Counted from the stretch's first letter, positions 43,127 through 53,507 are shown. The stretch: 64,000 nt of DNA from Dyadobacter sp. CY345 (GCF_021502725.1 NZ_JAKFFS010000001.1:2108001-2172000), one strand, 5' to 3'. Program-made: numbers and translations. Notes: generated by a model from the letters alone, not told the origin.

Positions 43127-45913
43127 ATGAATGATAAAAAAAGCTCCGTTAATGATCGTCTTCTGTTACAGGAGAGATTTGATCTGGTGGCAAAGGCAAC
43201 CCATGATGTAATCCGTGACTGGGATCTTGAAAAAAAGACACTTTGGTGGAATGACGTGATGGAATCTCTTTTTGGTTATATAACCGAGGATCTGGAACCT
43301 GGACCCGACTCCTGGTATAACAGAATCCATCCTGAGGATCAGGAACGCGTCATTACGAGTATCCACAAATTGATAGAAAAAAAAGAATCGAATTGGTCTG
43401 AACATTACCGGTTCAGGCGAGCTGATGGATCCTACGCATTTGTTCACGACCGGGGTTATACGATTATCGATGGCGGCAAACCTGTGCGTATGGTAGCATC
43501 CATGCAAGATACATCGGAACAAGTTTTGATGCAGAAAGCGCTGGAAGAAAGCGAAGCCCGCCTTCTATTTGCCCTTTCATCAGCTCAGTTATTTACGTGG
43601 GACATCGATACACAAAACCAGATCGTTCACTGGGGAGAAGGAACTCAAAGGCTTCACGGATTTACAAATGCGCAATCCGTCCCATCTACCCAAATGTTAG
43701 AAAATGCTCATCCGGAAGATCGAGACCGACTAACTGAGGCCGTAAATCGTGCGCTTACCAGGGATTCGGGAGGTTATTTTGATATTGAATACAGAATTTG
43801 CGACCCAAAGAGCAATAGTTTGAGATGGATTCATTCGTCAGGGCAAGCTTACTTTGGGACAGATAACAAACCTTATCGCTTTTCAGGGGTGACGAAAGAT
43901 ATTACTGATCAGGTCTTATCCAGAGAAAAGGCAGCAATAGCTGATCATCAAGCCTCCATTGCCATCGAGGGTTTTGGGGCAGGTTCGTTTGTTTTGGATC
44001 TGGCAACGAATGAAATCACTTATTCACCAACTTTCGTCAGGATTCTTACAGGTACAGAGTTCGTTGCAAAAAGCGGAAAGGTTTTTGTTGATCATATTCA
44101 TAGGGACGATCTTCCGTTTCGTGATGAGGCGCTGGCACTGTTGAGGAAGACTGGCGTTTTGAGCTATGAAGCGAGATTTATCTGGCAGGACGGCTCAGAG
44201 CATTGGGTGCGAGTTATCGGTAAAAACCTGGTTGACGCTTCCGGTAAAGCCATTACCCTGTCTGGGATCGTGTTGGATATTACAGATAGCGTGGAAGCGG
44301 AGAAAAAGCTTTCTGAGAGTGAGGCAAAACTTAGAACGTTAATGGGCAAGGCTCCCGTTGCCATAGGACTTCTGAAGGGAGAAAATTTTATCATAGAGGA
44401 GGCAAATCCTTGCATTCTTCAGGTCTGGGGAAAGGATGAAAGTGTTATTGGAATGCCGCTCATTGAAGGATTACCTGAACTGGCAGGGCAGGCGTACCCG
44501 GAAATTCTGGCAAATGTCTATAATTCTGGTGTGCCTTATCATGGTTTGGAGAGCAGGGTTGAATTGATAAGAAACGGACAGAAAGAGGATGTGTATTTCA
44601 ATTTTGTTTATACTCCATTATTTGAATCAGAAACGGTTACAGGAATTATTATTGTTGCCAGTGAAATTACCGAGCAAGTCCAGACAAAGCTGAAAATAGC
44701 TGAAAGCGAGCGGAAGTTTAGAAATCTGATCGAGGAGGCGCCTATTGCCATTTGCCTTTTTAAAGGGCGGGATTTGATTATCGAAAATCCAAACGACGCA
44801 ATTCTCAAAATTTTCGGAAAAGGTAACGATGTTGCTGGTAAAAAGCTAGCTGACGTGCTGCCTGAGCTTTTGGATCAACCCTTTATGCAGATTCTTGATG
44901 ATGTTTACACCACTGGTATCGCTTATCATTCAGACGCGGCAAGAGCTGATCTGGTAATAGACGGCGTCATGAAAACCTTTTATTTTGATTTTACCTATCA
45001 GCCTTTACGTAATGAAAACGGTGTGATTTATGCAATTGTTGATATAGCTATTGACGTGACCTCGCAGATTGAGTATAGGACTATGCTTGAAAAAAGTCAG
45101 GATAAATACCGTCAGCTGGCCAGCGAACTGGAAAACCGCGTGCAAAAAAGTACGAACGAGCTTCGGAAGGCCAACCACGATTTGACCCTTTCTAATGCAA
45201 ATCTTCAACAATTTGCTTATGCCGCCAGCCACGACATGCAGGAACCGCTTCGGAAAATTCAGGCATTTAGTTCGCGGCTGCAGACACAGTACGAAGATGT
45301 TCTGGATGACACCGGTGTCTTTATGCTGAACCGAATGCAGGACGCCGGAAAAAGGATGTCGGCGATGATTGACGATCTGCTTGCTTATTCAAGACTTTCA
45401 ACGCGCGACGGCGAGTTTGCAGTGGTAAATATGAACAGAGTTGTAGCGGAAGTTTTATCTGATTTAGAGATTGTCGTGCAGGAATCCGGTGCCCATATTA
45501 TTACAGGAGAACTTATCCCGGTTTGGGGAAATGCCCGTCAATTCGCACAGCTTTTCCAAAATATTATCAGTAACGCTGTAAAATACAGGAACCACGAGCA
45601 AAAACCCATTATTCAAATCCGTAGTTCAAGAGTATCTCAGACTGATTCTGAAATTTCGTCTGACCTTTCACCAGAACAGAGCTACGTTAAAATAGAAATT
45701 GAGGATAACGGGATTGGATTTAATATGGATAACCTGGACAGAATTTTTCAAATGTTTCAGCGTCTGCATGGAAGAAGTGAATACTCCGGCTCGGGTATTG
45801 GTTTGGCGTTATGCCGGAAAGTTGTCCAAAATCACAACGGATATTTAACTGCTGTAAGTGAGGAAGGTAGGGGCGCAACCTTTATCATTTATCTGCCAGA
45901 ACAAAATGGCTAA
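43127..45913 (+). CDS. Soluble hybrid-less histidine kinase with five PAS domains
   Basis: 928 residues without membrane helices, so it is cytoplasmic. Five PAS domains occupy roughly 10-135, 140-265, 275-400, 405-525 and 530-650; the first three are PAS_3-like with W-x-x-x-I-H-P/R-x-D, and the last two are near copies of each other (GKAPVAIGLLKGENFII and EEAPIAICLFKGRDLII). A short coiled coil leads to the dimerisation helix with phosphoacceptor His702 in AASHDMQEPLRKI. The ATPase domain has NIISNAVKYR, EIEDNGIGF and SGSGIGLALCRKV. No receiver is fused. The Rcp1-type receiver at 38452 may be its partner. Signal unknown. Confidence 0.94.
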   Translation: MNDKKSSVNDRLLLQERFDLVAKATHDVIRDWDLEKKTLWWNDVMESLFGYITEDLEPGPDSWYNRIHPEDQERVITSIHKLIEKKESNWSEHYRFRRADGSYAFVHDRGYTIIDGGKPVRMVASMQDTSEQVLMQKALEESEARLLFALSSAQLFTWDIDTQNQIVHWGEGTQRLHGFTNAQSVPSTQMLENAHPEDRDRLTEAVNRALTRDSGGYFDIEYRICDPKSNSLRWIHSSGQAYFGTDNKPYRFSGVTKDITDQVLSREKAAIADHQASIAIEGFGAGSFVLDLATNEITYSPTFVRILTGTEFVAKSGKVFVDHIHRDDLPFRDEALALLRKTGVLSYEARFIWQDGSEHWVRVIGKNLVDASGKAITLSGIVLDITDSVEAEKKLSESEAKLRTLMGKAPVAIGLLKGENFIIEEANPCILQVWGKDESVIGMPLIEGLPELAGQAYPEILANVYNSGVPYHGLESRVELIRNGQKEDVYFNFVYTPLFESETVTGIIIVASEITEQVQTKLKIAESERKFRNLIEEAPIAICLFKGRDLIIENPNDAILKIFGKGNDVAGKKLADVLPELLDQPFMQILDDVYTTGIAYHSDAARADLVIDGVMKTFYFDFTYQPLRNENGVIYAIVDIAIDVTSQIEYRTMLEKSQDKYRQLASELENRVQKSTNELRKANHDLTLSNANLQQFAYAASHDMQEPLRKIQAFSSRLQTQYEDVLDDTGVFMLNRMQDAGKRMSAMIDDLLAYSRLSTRDGEFAVVNMNRVVAEVLSDLEIVVQESGAHIITGELIPVWGNARQFAQLFQNIISNAVKYRNHEQKPIIQIRSSRVSQTDSEISSDLSPEQSYVKIEIEDNGIGFNMDNLDRIFQMFQRLHGRSEYSGSGIGLALCRKVVQNHNGYLTAVSEEGRGATFIIYLPEQNG

Positions 45914-46021
45914 GACAATTTCAAAATTCTAAATTTGAATGCTATCGATAATAATACGGTTGTAAATTGTAAAATTTGATAAAAAATCGGACATTGCGCG
46001 CCCAAATTTTTACAGATTATA

Positions 46022-47284
46022 ATGACCAGTATTTCCTGCGGAATCGATTTCGGAACTTCCAATTCAAGCATAGCAATAGCAAATCAGGGTAACGTCCATC
46101 TCGTTGAGGTAGAAGGTTCAAGTACGACAACACCAAGTGCCATGTTTTTTCTGCGCAAGGGGAATATACCCTTTTATGGACGAGCGGCCGTGAATATGTT
46201 TCTGGAAAGAAATCCAGGCCGCTTCATGCGAAGTCTGAAACGTGTTTTAGGTACTCCAGTGATGCGCCAGGGAACCATGGTAAATGGAGAACTAATGCGT
46301 TTCAATGAGATTATTACTTCATTTCTAAAAAACTTAAAAGATAAAGCTGACGCAGAAGCAGGGCTGGAAATTGAAAGCGTAGTAATGGGTAGGCCGGTGC
46401 ACTTCGTAGATGGAGACAGTGCGGCGGATTTAAGAGCAGAAGCAGAATTGAAAGAAATTGCCAGACAATTAGGTTTTAAAAATATTGATTTTCAATTTGA
46501 ACCGATTGCAGCAGCGTTCGCACATGAGATTAATATTTCGGGTGAAAAATTAGCAATTGTAGTCGATCTGGGCGGAGGTACTTCTGATTTTACCGTTATT
46601 CGTTTATCCAACAAATACATTCATAAAGCCGATCGCACGTCTGATATTCTTGCTAATACAGGTATCCGGGTTGGCGGAAATGACTTTGATAAAGATTTGA
46701 GCTTGGCTGCCATTATGCCTGAGCTTGGGTATAGAAGTACATACGGCGCCAAAAACCTGGAAGTGCCATTATATCATTATTTTGACTTATCAGAGTGGAG
46801 TAAAGTTAACTTTTTATACACCACAAAAATAATCTCCCAGACAAAACAAATCTTGTTTGAGGCGCACGACAAAACCCGTTATAAAAGACTTTTACAAGTA
46901 TTGGAACAGGAAACGGGCCATACCTTATTGGCTGCTACGGAAGAAACTAAAATCGCACTGACGTCAAAAGCTGAATATGACGCGCCTTTTGACTTTCTTG
47001 AAGACGGGCTGACAACAAGAGTTACCCGGGAGCAGTTTGACGAGGCTATTTTTCAGAAAATTGAAAAAATTTCCAATTCTGCTTTGCAGTGTTTGTCTGA
47101 TGCCGGGGTTCAAAAAGAGGATATAGATTTGGTAATTCTTACAGGAGGATCGACAGAAGTTCCGTTGATTCAGTCAGAATTCAAGAAACTATTTCCAAAT
47201 GCTGCACTGGCTGATGAGAATAAGCTTTCCAGTGTGGGGCTTGGTCTCGCCTATGATTCCCAAAACAAGTTTGGTAGAATTTAA
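46022..47284 (+). CDS. Hsp70-like ATPase lacking the substrate-binding domain (YegD-like)
   Basis: 420 residues comprising only the actin-like ATPase domain: phosphate-1 loop GIDFGTSNSSIAIA, connect and phosphate-2 VVDLGGGTSDFTVI, adenosine motif VILTGGSTEVPLIQ. The protein ends after this domain, while DnaK needs ~200 more residues for its peptide-binding part and lid. Length and motifs fit the YegD group, single-domain Hsp70 relatives with unclear clients. An insertion at ~235-300 (YHYFDLSEWSKVNFLY) is typical of that group. No DnaJ or GrpE gene is adjacent. A short hairpin ends transcription. Confidence 0.92.
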   Translation: MTSISCGIDFGTSNSSIAIANQGNVHLVEVEGSSTTTPSAMFFLRKGNIPFYGRAAVNMFLERNPGRFMRSLKRVLGTPVMRQGTMVNGELMRFNEIITSFLKNLKDKADAEAGLEIESVVMGRPVHFVDGDSAADLRAEAELKEIARQLGFKNIDFQFEPIAAAFAHEINISGEKLAIVVDLGGGTSDFTVIRLSNKYIHKADRTSDILANTGIRVGGNDFDKDLSLAAIMPELGYRSTYGAKNLEVPLYHYFDLSEWSKVNFLYTTKIISQTKQILFEAHDKTRYKRLLQVLEQETGHTLLAATEETKIALTSKAEYDAPFDFLEDGLTTRVTREQFDEAIFQKIEKISNSALQCLSDAGVQKEDIDLVILTGGSTEVPLIQSEFKKLFPNAALADENKLSSVGLGLAYDSQNKFGRI

Positions 47285-47294
47285 TCGCTAAACG

Positions 47295-47317
47295 GAGCTT
47301 CTTTGGAGCTCTTTTTT
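47295..47317 (+). terminator. Short terminator after the Hsp70-like gene
   Basis: A 5-bp GAGCT/AGCTC stem (47295-47299 and 47307-47311) followed by a run of T residues. Confidence 0.55.
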
Positions 47318-47408
47318 AATTTATATTTAAAGTAAAACAGGTTTGATATATTAATATTTCCTGTATGAAACTTCAATTTAGATTTCGAACCTTAGTAATG
47401 TAATATAA

Positions 47409-47434
47409 CAAAAAAAACCGGAGCAAGCTCCGGT
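47409..47434 (-). terminator. Rho-independent terminator of the small PepSY-like gene
   Basis: ACCGGAGC (47417-47424) pairs perfectly with GCTCCGGT (47427-47434). On the minus strand it is followed by eight T residues. Confidence 0.88.
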
Positions 47435-47479
47435 TATATCAACGTTGAGTAAAGAATTGATGTTATTACTATTTGAAAA

Positions 47480-47785
47480 TTATTCTACGTTACGTCCGTT
47501 TTTATCGAGTTTTACACGGGCGGCTTCCTTACCTTTTTTGACCGATAAGTCATAATATTGCGTCTTATCGTCAGCGGTTACCAGAAATGCTTCAACAACT
47601 GTCCATCCCGCAAATGCTTCGCTGCTTATGGTCTCTTTGACTGCGGCGGGAAGATCCTCTGGTTTTACTGAAACCTTGTCTTGGTTAATATTAATTTCTG
47701 CCTTCGTTTTTAGAACTGGATTAGCCTGAACAGAGGCAAAAGATATAAGTGTTAAGGCCACGGCCGACATTATTAACTTTTTCAT
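47480..47785 (-). CDS. Small secreted PepSY-like protein
   Basis: 101 residues with a signal peptide (cleavage near VQAN). The mature part shows one PepSY-like repeat: PEDLPAAVKETISSEAFAGW (helix), then strands VVEAFLVTADDKTQYYDLSV and KEAARVKLDKNGR. It probably acts in the periplasm as a small binding or inhibitory domain. It is transcribed alone, with a strong terminator. It shares the family but not the two-repeat length of the protein at 29731-30171. Confidence 0.82.
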   Translation of the reverse strand: MKKLIMSAVALTLISFASVQANPVLKTKAEININQDKVSVKPEDLPAAVKETISSEAFAGWTVVEAFLVTADDKTQYYDLSVKKGKEAARVKLDKNGRNVE

Positions 47786-48011
47786 AATCTGTGTTTATTT
47801 TATTAAATCAGTATTACTGTGCCCTTGCACGTTGTGAAGTCTTGTAATAGTATTATGCCTGTCGATTCAATGTGCTGATAACTAATAACTTGTAATTATA
47901 AATATAGCTGAAAGGTGTTTACTAGATACCCCAGGTTGTTGAATATCTCGCCATTGAATTGATTGGTACACGGAATTGGAATATGAATTTATTTATTGAA
48001 ATTAGCTTTTA

Positions 48012-51000
48012 ATGAAGCCACACATTTTTCACACTACTATGAGATCAGGACCACTACTCAAACTTCTTCTGTTTTGCCTTACCATATCTTTTTCTGCACG
48101 TGCCCAGAAGCCGGAGCCGCAAGAGCTTATTTTGAAAAACGGCTCATTTGCTCCGTCGAATAATATAGATCCGGCCAGCCTTCGCGCGCTAACCAGAAAG
48201 CTGGTCCCGTTCAAAAAAAAGGTATTTGTTATCATTCAGTTTGACCAAATTCCGTCAGCATCACAGCGTGAGCAATTGCAAAAAGATGGGATAGAATTAT
48301 TGGATTATGTTCCCAACAACGCATATACAGCAACTGTCGCCGGTTCACTAGATGATAAAGTTTTGAGAAAATCAGGCGCACGATCCGTTATTTCTCCAAC
48401 ACCAAAACAAAAATTGCAGGTTTCTCTGGCGAACGGTACTGTCCCTGAGCATGCAAAAAGCATTGACGGTTTTATCGACGTGTGGGTCAGTTTTCTAAAA
48501 TCTTTTACAGCTGACGAAATTATTGGGGCTTTGAAAGAGGGCGGTTATCAGATTACTTCGGATGTGTATAAAAGTTATCAGGTACTGGAAATCCGACTCA
48601 CTGAAAAGCGGTTGATGGAATTGGCCGCATTACCGTATATACAATACATCCAGGCGAAACCAAAGGAGGACAAACCCGTTAACAATCATAGCATTGTTAA
48701 CGGGCGGGCAAATGTATTGGGCTCGTCCATTGGCGAAAGCCGGAATTTACATGGGGAAGGAGTGGTGGTCGGTGTGGGAGACAACGCTGACCCGATGCAG
48801 CATATCGATTTAACAAATCGGATCATCAATAGGATGGCATTAGACTCGGGTGCCCACGGCGTTCACGTGATGGGGACACTGGGCGGGGCCGGAATTGTGA
48901 CTGAGAAATACGCAGGTTACGCGCCAAAAGTAAAAATGATTGCGCAGTTATATTCCAATATTCTGGCTTATGCGCCGACCTATGTCCAGGATTTTGGTAT
49001 GGTCATTACAAATAATTCGTATGGGAATGACGTATCGAATTGTTCGACCTTCGGCGACTACGATCTCACCTCAAATATCCTTGATCAGCAGGCATTTCAA
49101 ATGCCATACTTACAACACGTCTTTGCTGCCGGAAATAGCGGAGCGACTAACTGTGCGCCTTTCACGAATGGTTTTGGAAATGTAGTAGGAGGATATCAGG
49201 CGGCTAAAAATGTAATTACGGTTGGAAATACTACGGCAGAAGCCATTGTTAATTTTAATTCAAGTAAAGGACCTGTGTCGGATGGAAGGACCAAACCGGA
49301 AATTTCTGCCCAGGGAACTCAGGTCGTTTCGTCTTATGCAGTAAATAATGGTTACATCAATTCTACTGGCACCAGTATGGCTGCTCCCGCGGTTTCTGGC
49401 GGGTTGGCGTTGTTATATCAGCAATACCGTAAACTGCATAATCAGGAGAATCCAAAGAATGGTTTAATGAAAGCGTTGATTTGCAATGGAAGTATAGATA
49501 AGGGAAACGCAGGTCCGGATTATCAGTTTGGCTTTGGCTGGATGAATCTTTTGCGTTCCGTTAAAATGCTGGAAAGTAATAGTTATAGAAACGCAACGGT
49601 TGCGAATTCAGCTGTAAATTCTTTCGATATTGTTATTCCTGCAAATACCGCGCAGGTAAAAGTGATGCTCTACTGGAACGATCCTGCGGCCTCTATTTTG
49701 GCTGCAAAAACACTGGTAAACGATCTGGATCTGACCGTTGAGAATTCTTCGGTCGTGACGTTACCAAAATTATTGGATCCAAATCCTGCAAATGTAAACG
49801 TTCCGGCCACGACGGGAGCTGACCATATCAACAATATGGAGCAGGTAATCATCAATAATCCAGGTGCCGGTACTTATAAAATTAACGTAAACGGTACGGC
49901 CATCACGCAAGGTGCGAATCAGGAATATTTCGTGGTTTATGATATTGTTCCTGCTTCAACAACGTTGACTTATCCGATTGGAAAGGAGCGTCTGGCACCT
50001 GGCGACGTCGTGTATATCAGTTGGGACGCATTCGGTAATACATCCAACGAATTCAGGGTACAGTATTCCAAAGACGATGGGGTGACCTGGAATAATATTG
50101 CAGGAAATTCGCTCAGTACTAATTCTCTAATAGCCTGGTCCGTTCCTGACGATGTGACAGACAAGGCCAGGATCAAAATTATGAATACGGCCACAGGTGC
50201 AGAAACGATAAGTGAAGCCTTTACTATCGTTCGGCCGCCATCAATTCGACTCTCGAATGTTCAATGCGAAGGTTATATTGCTTTGGAATGGGATGCCGTT
50301 CCGGCTGCCACCGATTATGAAGTGATGATATTGCAAGGTGATGAGATGGTTTCAGCAGGAGTTACTTCCAATTTAAATTACACATTTAACGGATTATCAA
50401 AAGATGATACCTACTGGTTTTCTGTAAGGGCCAGAGTAAATGGAAACCCCGGACCAAGAGCAAATGCGTTGTCACGAAAGCCAGACGCTGGTACCTGCGC
50501 AGGAGCGATTTCCGATAACGATCTAATAATAGAAAGTATCGTGTCGCCTGCTTCATCCGGGAGGCAGTTTACGCCGACAATGTTTTCTCCAAATACTCCG
50601 ATTACCATTCGAATAAAAAATCTTGATGACCAGGTTTCTTCCGGCAATGTGGCACTGAGTTATGCCGTAAATAACGGTGTCGTAAATAGTTTTACCGTTC
50701 CTCTGTCAATAAATGGTGGGGCGACCTTGGATTACACTTTTCCCGTCCAGGAAAATTTTTCTGCATTAGGTATTTATTCTGTTTCGGCAGCGGTAAGTAA
50801 AGCGGGTGATCCGGTAACTTCAAATAATTCCGTTACAAAAATCTTCAAACAGCTTCCTAACGCAGCTTTGGCCTTGCCATTTATTGACAATGTTGAATCC
50901 GTACCAATTCAAACTCAAATTGTTGATGTGACGGGACTGGAAGGAGCTGACCGATATGATTTGACAAATACTACCACGGCAGGACGCTTACGAACTTTTG

Positions 51001-53426
51001 TTAATTCGGGTATGGCATTTTCCGGAAATAAAGTTTACAATTTAGATGTTGATCGCTACTTTCCAGCCGGCAACAGTAATTTCCTGGATGGTACTTTCAA
51101 CTTATCAAACTACAATTTAACAAACGATGTGCGACTTTATTTTCGATATAAAAACCACGGCCAGACAGCTCATCCGGATAATAGTGTTTGGGCAAGAGGG
51201 AGTTATAACGATCCTTGGATACCGATTTACGATTTGGATGCTGAGCAAAATCCTGCGGATAGGCCGTATAAACTTTCGAAAAGCATAGAGTTAAGGAATT
51301 TTCTTCTGGAGAACAATCAGAACTTTTCAACAAGTACGCAGATCAGATGGGGACAACATGGAACAAGAATAACCGCAGATCCTACCAGCGGAGCAGGATA
51401 TTCCTTTGATGACATAACCCTGAAAGTTGAGACAGACGATGTTCAGCTTTTAAGTCTGAATAGTATCACTGAAAATAGCTGCGGTCTCGGTGCGCAACAT
51501 CCGGTAACTGTCACCATTCGTAATAGTGCTGATAACGCAGTCAATAATGTTTCTGTATCATATAAACTAGGGAACGGCCAGGAAGTGGTTGAAACAATTC
51601 CGACAATTGGTGGTAAGCAAACGATCCAATATACTTTCACGACAAAATTGAATTTGTCTGCTCAGGGGCGATATGCTGTAAAGGTAGCTGTAAGTTTGCC
51701 AACTGATACCTATCTGGAAAACAACGTTCTGAACCTTTCGTTTTATAACAATGCCTTGATTTCAGCCTTTCCATATCTCGAAAACTTCGAGACGAATAAC
51801 GGGAACTGGCATAGCTCCGGCACAAATAATTCCTGGGCTTATGGCACACCCGCCTCAACGAAGATCAACAGAGCTGCCAGCGGTTCGAAAGCCTGGAAAA
51901 CAAATTTGACAGGCAATTATAATAATCAAGAAACATCTTATTTGTATTCTCCCTGTTTCGATATTACGGGTATGGCAAACCCGACACTTAGTTTAAGCCT
52001 GGCGCTTGACATTGAATTCTGCGGCCAGGAAGACTGTGATCTGGCGTTTTTGGAATATTCAATCGATGGAAATACCTGGATTCGGTTAGGTGCGAAAGGG
52101 CAGGGAACGAACTGGTACAATAAGGTGGCCACCGACCAGGAAGCTTGGAGTATCGAAAATTATACGCGCTGGCACGTTGGTACGATTACTCTGCCTGTAA
52201 CAAATGGAAACATTCGTCTCAGGGTGGTTATGAAGGCAGATCCTGGAACCACACGCGAAGGAATTGCGATTGACGATGTGCATATATACGACAGCAACGC
52301 AGGCATTTATGACGAGGGAACAACCTTATCTGCCGTCTCTCAGCAACCTGCAAATGCTTCCGGCTGGATCGACTTCAAACAAAACGGAAAACTCGTCGCA
52401 TCAATAAATCCGAATGGGCAGCAGATTGGTAACACCGGCGTTCAGGCATTCATTAACCCAGGTGCAGTGCGCAACAATGGCAGCCAATACTATCTGGACA
52501 GAAATGTGACGATCAAACCTGCCAACAATAGTTTGAGTGCCGACGCGACTGTTCGTATTTATTTCCTGGATTCGGAAATTGAGAAGTTGATCAATGCTGG
52601 GGGCTGCACAAATTGTACTAAAATTTCGACCGCCTATGAGGCTGGTATTTCCAAGTACACAGACGCGGATAAGAGTAAAGAGGATGGAGACATCAGCAAC
52701 AACTCATCAGGTATCTGGTCATTCATCGCTCCGGCCAGTACTGTAAAAGTCCCTTACGACAACGGATATTATGCAGAAATCAAAGTTAGGAACTTTTCCG
52801 AATTCTGGATAAATAACGGTGGAAACGACGATAATAATCCGCTTCCTGTTGAACTTATCAGTTTTAATGTCAGCAAAGATCCGGCTCTTGAAAACCCTGA
52901 TAAGGTGCTTGTTCATTGGGAGACTTCATCTGAGATGAATTCAGATCATTTCGAAATTCAGCGGGCTGATGGAGATGACGCATTTAAAATCGGCCGCTTC
53001 AAAAAAATAGGAGAGGTCCGTGCATTTGGCAATTCTATTTCCACCAAAGTTTATAGTTATGTAGATAATCAGGCTGACAAATCCGGGAATTACTACTACC
53101 GCTTGAAGATGATCGATGCGGACGAAAGTTTTGAATACTCTGCGGTAAAGTCAATCAGCTTCGACGCGATTGCTGATTGGCGGGCATATCCAAATCCGAC
53201 CCGCGGGAATTTTGACATACAATTCCAGGCAAGCGCGGGCTCCACTGTGTATTTCAAAGTGTTGGATTTGAAAGGAAATAGAATCTATCAAAAGACATTA
53301 ATTGGCAACGGAACACGACAAATACTTTCAGTGGACTTGACAGATTCCAAGTATGCATCAGGTTTGTATGTTGTCGAAGTAACTTCTCAGGAACAAAAGA
53401 AAGTTTTCAGAGTTATAAAATTGTAA
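48012..53426 (+). CDS. Giant secreted subtilisin-like protease with type IX sorting domain
   Basis: 1804 residues. Signal peptide (cleavage near ARAQ), an N-terminal propeptide-like region, then an S8 domain (~235-520) with catalytic Asp257 in VGVGDNADP, His285 in HGVHVMGT and Ser455 in GTSMAAPAVSGG. A P-domain-like beta-sandwich (~530-645), a fibronectin-type III domain (~745-825), repeated CARDB-like beta-sandwiches (~835-935 and ~1155-1240) and jelly-roll, MAM-like segments (~935-1145 and ~1245-1420) follow. The last ~80 residues (AYPNPTRGNFDI to KVFRVIKL) are a type A T9SS sorting domain. It should be exported across the outer membrane and released or attached at the surface. A 26-bp hairpin follows. 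Confidence 0.95.
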   Translation: MKPHIFHTTMRSGPLLKLLLFCLTISFSARAQKPEPQELILKNGSFAPSNNIDPASLRALTRKLVPFKKKVFVIIQFDQIPSASQREQLQKDGIELLDYVPNNAYTATVAGSLDDKVLRKSGARSVISPTPKQKLQVSLANGTVPEHAKSIDGFIDVWVSFLKSFTADEIIGALKEGGYQITSDVYKSYQVLEIRLTEKRLMELAALPYIQYIQAKPKEDKPVNNHSIVNGRANVLGSSIGESRNLHGEGVVVGVGDNADPMQHIDLTNRIINRMALDSGAHGVHVMGTLGGAGIVTEKYAGYAPKVKMIAQLYSNILAYAPTYVQDFGMVITNNSYGNDVSNCSTFGDYDLTSNILDQQAFQMPYLQHVFAAGNSGATNCAPFTNGFGNVVGGYQAAKNVITVGNTTAEAIVNFNSSKGPVSDGRTKPEISAQGTQVVSSYAVNNGYINSTGTSMAAPAVSGGLALLYQQYRKLHNQENPKNGLMKALICNGSIDKGNAGPDYQFGFGWMNLLRSVKMLESNSYRNATVANSAVNSFDIVIPANTAQVKVMLYWNDPAASILAAKTLVNDLDLTVENSSVVTLPKLLDPNPANVNVPATTGADHINNMEQVIINNPGAGTYKINVNGTAITQGANQEYFVVYDIVPASTTLTYPIGKERLAPGDVVYISWDAFGNTSNEFRVQYSKDDGVTWNNIAGNSLSTNSLIAWSVPDDVTDKARIKIMNTATGAETISEAFTIVRPPSIRLSNVQCEGYIALEWDAVPAATDYEVMILQGDEMVSAGVTSNLNYTFNGLSKDDTYWFSVRARVNGNPGPRANALSRKPDAGTCAGAISDNDLIIESIVSPASSGRQFTPTMFSPNTPITIRIKNLDDQVSSGNVALSYAVNNGVVNSFTVPLSINGGATLDYTFPVQENFSALGIYSVSAAVSKAGDPVTSNNSVTKIFKQLPNAALALPFIDNVESVPIQTQIVDVTGLEGADRYDLTNTTTAGRLRTFVNSGMAFSGNKVYNLDVDRYFPAGNSNFLDGTFNLSNYNLTNDVRLYFRYKNHGQTAHPDNSVWARGSYNDPWIPIYDLDAEQNPADRPYKLSKSIELRNFLLENNQNFSTSTQIRWGQHGTRITADPTSGAGYSFDDITLKVETDDVQLLSLNSITENSCGLGAQHPVTVTIRNSADNAVNNVSVSYKLGNGQEVVETIPTIGGKQTIQYTFTTKLNLSAQGRYAVKVAVSLPTDTYLENNVLNLSFYNNALISAFPYLENFETNNGNWHSSGTNNSWAYGTPASTKINRAASGSKAWKTNLTGNYNNQETSYLYSPCFDITGMANPTLSLSLALDIEFCGQEDCDLAFLEYSIDGNTWIRLGAKGQGTNWYNKVATDQEAWSIENYTRWHVGTITLPVTNGNIRLRVVMKADPGTTREGIAIDDVHIYDSNAGIYDEGTTLSAVSQQPANASGWIDFKQNGKLVASINPNGQQIGNTGVQAFINPGAVRNNGSQYYLDRNVTIKPANNSLSADATVRIYFLDSEIEKLINAGGCTNCTKISTAYEAGISKYTDADKSKEDGDISNNSSGIWSFIAPASTVKVPYDNGYYAEIKVRNFSEFWINNGGNDDNNPLPVELISFNVSKDPALENPDKVLVHWETSSEMNSDHFEIQRADGDDAFKIGRFKKIGEVRAFGNSISTKVYSYVDNQADKSGNYYYRLKMIDADESFEYSAVKSISFDAIADWRAYPNPTRGNFDIQFQASAGSTVYFKVLDLKGNRIYQKTLIGNGTRQILSVDLTDSKYASGLYVVEVTSQEQKKVFRVIKL

Positions 53427-53452
53427 TTTTTAAATATTTGTCATTCAATGAT

Positions 53453-53507
53453 TTAATCTGAAAAGGGAATATTTCAGTCGCTGAAATATTCCCTTTTCAG
53501 ATTAAAA
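53453..53507. terminator. Perfect 26-bp hairpin after the protease gene
   Basis: Arms 53453-53478 and 53482-53507 are fully complementary with a 3-nt loop (TCG). It is symmetric and lacks a long T-run outside the stem. It is likely a strong transcript end or mRNA stabilising element for the 5.4-kb message. Confidence 0.75.
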
